Source of the DNA: a bacterium | GTDB lineage: Bacteria; Deinococcota; Deinococci; Deinococcales; Deinococcaceae | Length of the DNA stretch: 64,000 bases | Direction: 5' to 3' | NCBI GenBank assembly: GCA_021810505.1 | Contig: JAJZIR010000008.1 | Span: forward strand, 1,471-65,470 | In this document: positions 61,123-64,000 of the stretch, piece after piece | How the letters are laid out: each line of letters begins with the position of its first letter | How positions within the stretch are numbered: the first letter of the stretch is position 1 | Translations under genes and position numbers: made by a program | Notes under the pieces: generated by a model | Told to the model about the DNA's origin: nothing | Databases searched by the model: none | What the model saw: the letters and a program-made list of their open reading frames with translations, nothing else

Positions 61123-61809
61123 ATGGACCTCTCGGGCAGAGTGGTGGTGGTGACCGGAGCAGGCGGCGCACTGGCTGGATCGGTCAATTCTAGGCTGCAC
61201 GCGGCTGGGGCCGAGCTCTTGCTGGTCGACCGGCCCGGAGCAGCCGAAGCCGCTGCCCAGAGGGTTCCGGGGAGCCGGGCTCTGGCGTTGGACCTCACCG
61301 ACCCGGCGAGCGCAGAAGCGCTGCGGGCGCAGGCTGGCGGTGCCTACGCCTTGATTCATACCGTGGGCACCTTCTCGGCCCAGCCCGCCCACCAGGCCAG
61401 CACCAGGGAGCTGCGCCGGCTCTTCGCGGTGAACTTCGACACGCTGTTCCACGCCACCACCGCCCTGCTCCCTGGCATGCTGGCCCGGGGGGAAGGCGTC
61501 ATCTTGGGGATCAGCGCCGGCCAGGCGCTGCGCGGGGAGGGGCCGGGGGCCGCCCTCTACACCGCCTCCAAGGCGGCGGTCGCCGCCTTTCTCAGGTCAG
61601 TCGACGCCGAGTGTTCGGGAGGAGTGAGCGCCGCGGTGCTTTATCCGGTCGGCACCCTGGATACCCCGGCCAACCGCAGCGCCATGCCGGACGCCGATCC
61701 AGCCGGCTGGATCGACCCGGAGGAAGTCGCTGCCAGCGCTCTACACCTGCTCACCAGGGGACCTAGAGGGCGGCTGCGCGAGATCAGCGTCTACCCCGCT
61801 AAGCCCTGA
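61123..61809 (+). CDS. Short-chain dehydrogenase/reductase
   Basis: A 228-residue NAD(P)-dependent reductase. The nucleotide motif is VVTGAGGALAGS at 8-19; the usual NNAG is replaced by IHTVGTFS near 88; the serine and YxxxK are in ISAGQAL and LYTASKAAVAAF near 140-155. A TAAGCT box lies seven bases before the ATG. It is followed by the acyltransferase gene after 8 bases, in a run of three co-directed genes. Substrate unknown. Confidence 0.85.
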   Translation: MDLSGRVVVVTGAGGALAGSVNSRLHAAGAELLLVDRPGAAEAAAQRVPGSRALALDLTDPASAEALRAQAGGAYALIHTVGTFSAQPAHQASTRELRRLFAVNFDTLFHATTALLPGMLARGEGVILGISAGQALRGEGPGAALYTASKAAVAAFLRSVDAECSGGVSAAVLYPVGTLDTPANRSAMPDADPAGWIDPEEVAASALHLLTRGPRGRLREISVYPAKP

Positions 61810-61817
61810 GGAGACTT

Positions 61818-62723
61818 ATGCCCTGGCTGCACCCCATCCCCATCCCCGCGGCAGCCCAAGACGCCTTCGGTAGCTGGCTGGGCGAGCTGCGCGAGCGGCT
61901 CTCCGATCCAACCGAGCAGCGGGCCCTGCTGGTCCGCGATCTTCTGGCCCAGCTGCACTTCGGCGAGAGCTACACCGACCTGGAAGCCAGGGCCCCCCTG
62001 CTGGCGCTGCAGCTCGATCCGCGCAACGTCACATTGGAAGCCGAGCACTACCAGGCCACCGATCCCTCCCGCTTCGCCGCCGCCAAACCGCTGCTCTGGC
62101 TGTGGAAGGGCCTAGACCGCAGCCCAGCCGGGCAGAACGCCGCCTTCGCTATCCCGCTGCGGCGCTTGCTGGCAGAATTCCTGTTCAAGCGGGTAGGCAA
62201 GAACTTCAAGGCCTGGGAAGGGGTCGAGTTCAGCGTGGGCTACAACCTCGAGGTCGGCGACGACGTGGTGATTCACCGCCACGTCTTGCTGGACGATATC
62301 GGCGGCCTAAGCCTAGGAGACGGGGTCAGCGTCAGCGATTACGCCAACATCTACAGCCACACCCACTCGGTCTTAGATGCCGCCGACGTCACCCTGCTGC
62401 CCACCCGGCTGGGGAGAGGCGTGCGGGTGGCCTACCACGCCACCGTCCTGGCCGGCAGCCTGATCAGCGACGACGCCATGGTGGCAGCGGGGGCGGTAGT
62501 CACCCGCGGGGTGCCTCCGCACGGGATCGCTATGGGCGTCCCGGCTCGCACCACGCGCTACAAGCTGCGCCCAGCCTGCGGAGCGAGCTACGCGGTCGAC
62601 TCGCGGCGCGACCGGGTCGCCGCCTCCAAGGGCAACCCCGACTTCCCGGAGCCCACCGGCCAGGAGACCGAGCCGGCCTCCCAGATGGGCACACCGGGCG
62701 AGCTGAAGAGCCGGTGCGGCTGA
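61818..62723 (+). CDS. Left-handed beta-helix (hexapeptide) acyltransferase
   Basis: A 301-residue acyltransferase of the serine acetyltransferase/maltose acetyltransferase superfamily. Hexapeptide repeats begin near 125 (VEFSVGYNLEVGDDVVIHRH, with turns through GVRVAYHATVLAGSLISDDA and AMVAAGAVVTRGV), and the loop ANIYSHTHSV near 175 holds the catalytic histidine. The N-terminal 110 residues are helical and specific. The C-terminal 40 residues are polar and disordered. The ATG has GAGGAG upstream. Serine or sugar acceptors are both possible. Confidence 0.85.
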   Translation: MPWLHPIPIPAAAQDAFGSWLGELRERLSDPTEQRALLVRDLLAQLHFGESYTDLEARAPLLALQLDPRNVTLEAEHYQATDPSRFAAAKPLLWLWKGLDRSPAGQNAAFAIPLRRLLAEFLFKRVGKNFKAWEGVEFSVGYNLEVGDDVVIHRHVLLDDIGGLSLGDGVSVSDYANIYSHTHSVLDAADVTLLPTRLGRGVRVAYHATVLAGSLISDDAMVAAGAVVTRGVPPHGIAMGVPARTTRYKLRPACGASYAVDSRRDRVAASKGNPDFPEPTGQETEPASQMGTPGELKSRCG

Positions 62724-63247
62724 GCGCCGGCAGGGTCCGGGAAGACTGCTGGAACCAGCTGCTGTCCGCCCGAGTGGTGGGTTATCCCCTGCCTCCGCAC
62801 GGCCGCTACCCCAACTTCCACGGCAGCGCCGAAGCAGCCCGGCAGCTGATGGGCTGGCCAGCGCTGCAGCGGGCCAGAGAGGTGCTGGTAGGGAGCGAGC
62901 TGGTGCTGCGGCCGCTCCGGCGGCAGCTGCTGCAGCTGGGGGCGCTGCTGTGGATTCCCGACCCCAAGCGGGGCGGCTACCTGCGCAGCGAGGGCTCGGG
63001 GGCGCGGGGCAGCCAGAGCTGGCAGGCTCAGCTGGGGCGGCCGGAAGTGGCGGTGCTGGCCTCGGTGGCGGCCAGCCGGCAGGGCGAGCGGCTCTCCAAG
63101 GGTTTCGGCTGGGGGGCGGAGGGGGCAGGCGGCTGCCCCCAAGCTACGCTGGTCCACCCCCTCACGCTCTTCGCCCAGCTGCCCTGCCCACCCGACTCGA
63201 CCCTGGCAGCGCTGGCCACACCGGAGGAGCTGCTCGAATTCGGCTGA
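62714..63247 (+). CDS. 5-formyltetrahydrofolate cyclo-ligase-like protein
   Basis: A 177-residue protein of the YqgN/MTHFS superfamily, which closes 5-formyltetrahydrofolate to methenyltetrahydrofolate in known members. Visible are YPLPPHGRYPNFHGSAEAAR near 27, VLVGSELVLRPLRRQLL near 60 and the GERLSKGFGWGAEG loop near 128 that resembles the substrate loop (GxRLGxGxGYYD), although the final YYD is absent. So a true cyclo-ligase activity is doubtful. The GTG start lies 10 bases inside the end of the acyltransferase gene; the frame continues upstream but only as a shadow of that gene. Convergent with clpA. Confidence 0.8.
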   Translation: MRLSAGRVREDCWNQLLSARVVGYPLPPHGRYPNFHGSAEAARQLMGWPALQRAREVLVGSELVLRPLRRQLLQLGALLWIPDPKRGGYLRSEGSGARGSQSWQAQLGRPEVAVLASVAASRQGERLSKGFGWGAEGAGGCPQATLVHPLTLFAQLPCPPDSTLAALATPEELLEFG

Positions 63248-63248
63248 A

Positions 63249-64000
63249 TCAGGCTGGGTGTAGCTCCGGCCCCTGCTCTCCCAACGTGGCCAGGACCCGC
63301 CGGCGGCGCGCGCTTCCGGCGAGGATCAGCTCGGCCAGAGGCAAGCTCAGGCGCTGCTCGATCAGCCGGGCCAGCGGGCGGGCGCCGTAGCGGGCGTCGC
63401 TTCCCTGTTCCCCGAGCCAGGCCCGCAGCTCGGAGCTGACCTGCAGCAGGACCCCGCGCCGCTCAGCCCTTCGGGCTAGCTCGGACAGCTGCCGGTCCAC
63501 CACCTGGGCTAGCGCCTGAGGGGACAGCTCGGAGAAGAGCACCGTGGCGTCCAGGCGGTTGCGGAACTCCGGGCTGAACGTCCGCTCCACCGCTTCACCC
63601 TGCCGGCCGGAAGCGAGCTCGGATCCCCGGACAAACCCGAGCGGCGGCCGCGCCGCCTCGGCCGCCCCCAGGTTGGAGGTGAGGATCAGCAGCACGCCGC
63701 GGAAGTCGACCTGCCGCCCCTGGGAGTCGGTCAGGCGCCCGTAGTCCATCACCTGCAGCAAGACGTTCCAGAGGTCCGGGTGGGCCTTCTCGATCTCATC
63801 GAGCAGCAGGACAGCCTGGGGGCTGCGGAACACCGCGTCGGTGAGCAGGCCGCCCTGCTCGTGGCCGACGTAACCGGGGGGCGCCCCGATCAGCCGGGCC
63901 ACCGCGTGGCGCTCTTGGTACTCCGACATGTCGAAGCGCAGCAGCGGGAGGCCGAGCTGGCCAGCCAACTGTTTGGCCAGCTCGGTCTTTCCCACCCCGG
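63249..64000 (-). CDS. clpA: ClpA-type ATP-dependent protease subunit, C-terminal part
   Basis: The last 250 residues of a Clp/Hsp100 ATPase; the gene begins beyond the window end. Seen are the second Walker A (GVGKTELAKQ, at the edge), FDMSEYQERHAVARLIGAPP, GYVGHEQGGLLTDAV, the Walker B VLLLDEIEKAHPD and the Arg-finger region FSPEFRNRLDATVLF, then the small D2 domain ending RYGARPLARLIEQRL. The GHEQGGLLTDAV loop is of the ClpA type, which feeds proteins to ClpP. No ClpP gene is in the window. Confidence 0.9.
   Translation of the reverse strand, partial: GVGKTELAKQLAGQLGLPLLRFDMSEYQERHAVARLIGAPPGYVGHEQGGLLTDAVFRSPQAVLLLDEIEKAHPDLWNVLLQVMDYGRLTDSQGRQVDFRGVLLILTSNLGAAEAARPPLGFVRGSELASGRQGEAVERTFSPEFRNRLDATVLFSELSPQALAQVVDRQLSELARRAERRGVLLQVSSELRAWLGEQGSDARYGARPLARLIEQRLSLPLAELILAGSARRRRVLATLGEQGPELHPA

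Noticed and set aside
62102-62713. Upstream part of the long frame that ends in the MTHFS-like protein
   Set aside because: It is the shadow of the acyltransferase gene, rich in Arg, Gly and Pro; only the part from 62714 has family features.

Overview
The window is GC-rich bacterial chromosome with dense genes on both strands, very probably from the phylum Deinococcota (Deinococcus-Thermus). The clearest pointer is the DNA polymerase I at 40361-42865: from its chosen start it is 834 residues, its polymerase domain reads like that of Thermus, and its middle domain shows no proofreading residues. Supporting signs are a PriA with collapsed helicase motifs, a TrmB with an extra C-terminal domain, a short GidA-like protein, two M29 aminopeptidases, and many genes with a -10 box (TANNNT) only 5-7 bases before the start codon, the layout of leaderless mRNAs common in this phylum. 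The species cannot be named from this.

Layout. 1-13700 is an uptake and catabolism region with two peptide-type ABC operons on the minus strand. The first holds an IclR regulator, a binding protein, two permeases, an M19 dipeptidase and an S33 aminopeptidase. The second holds a GntR regulator, a binding protein, two permeases and a lyase of the DHDPS/N-acetylneuraminate lyase family, with a divergent N-acylglucosamine 2-epimerase-like gene. Neither operon carries an ATPase gene. 13700-24500 is mixed housekeeping: an SDR, an M29 peptidase, a flavin oxidoreductase, an HD protein, CysS, an MFS carrier, an AlkA-like glycosylase, an S9 peptidase and a small membrane protein. 24500-29480 is poor in genes and looks accessory: structured non-coding DNA, a GNAT enzyme, a probable helicase stub, a GloVer-repeat lipoprotein gene with an in-frame amber codon just after the lipobox, and a decayed second copy.

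29480-34600 holds an M29 peptidase, tRNA-Arg(CCT), a complete-looking queF-queD-queE-queC operon, a fused siroheme decarboxylase (AhbA-AhbB) and RidA. 34600-40360 holds an aquaporin, a PP2C phosphatase, signal peptidase I and a Ser/Thr kinase (a phosphorylation pair around a secretion gene), a LigB/MEMO-like protein, tRNA-Ala(GGC), a lipoprotein and an exported protein without a usual start codon. 40360-50580 is a core block: polA diverging from a tightly coupled menG, gidA-like, trmB and priA operon, then an MFS carrier, purB and a thioesterase. 50580-64000 holds aldo/keto reductases, an MFS-acyltransferase fusion, ndk, a RodZ-like protein, an AI-2E family membrane protein, a HemQ-type protein, an A-type Fe-S carrier, an M24 peptidase, an SDR, a hexapeptide acyltransferase, a MTHFS-like protein and the 3' part of clpA, which runs off the window.

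Together the genes suggest a heterotroph living largely on peptides (six peptidases of five or more families, two peptide-type importers) that makes menaquinone, queuosine and heme. No mobile element, CRISPR array or rRNA was seen.
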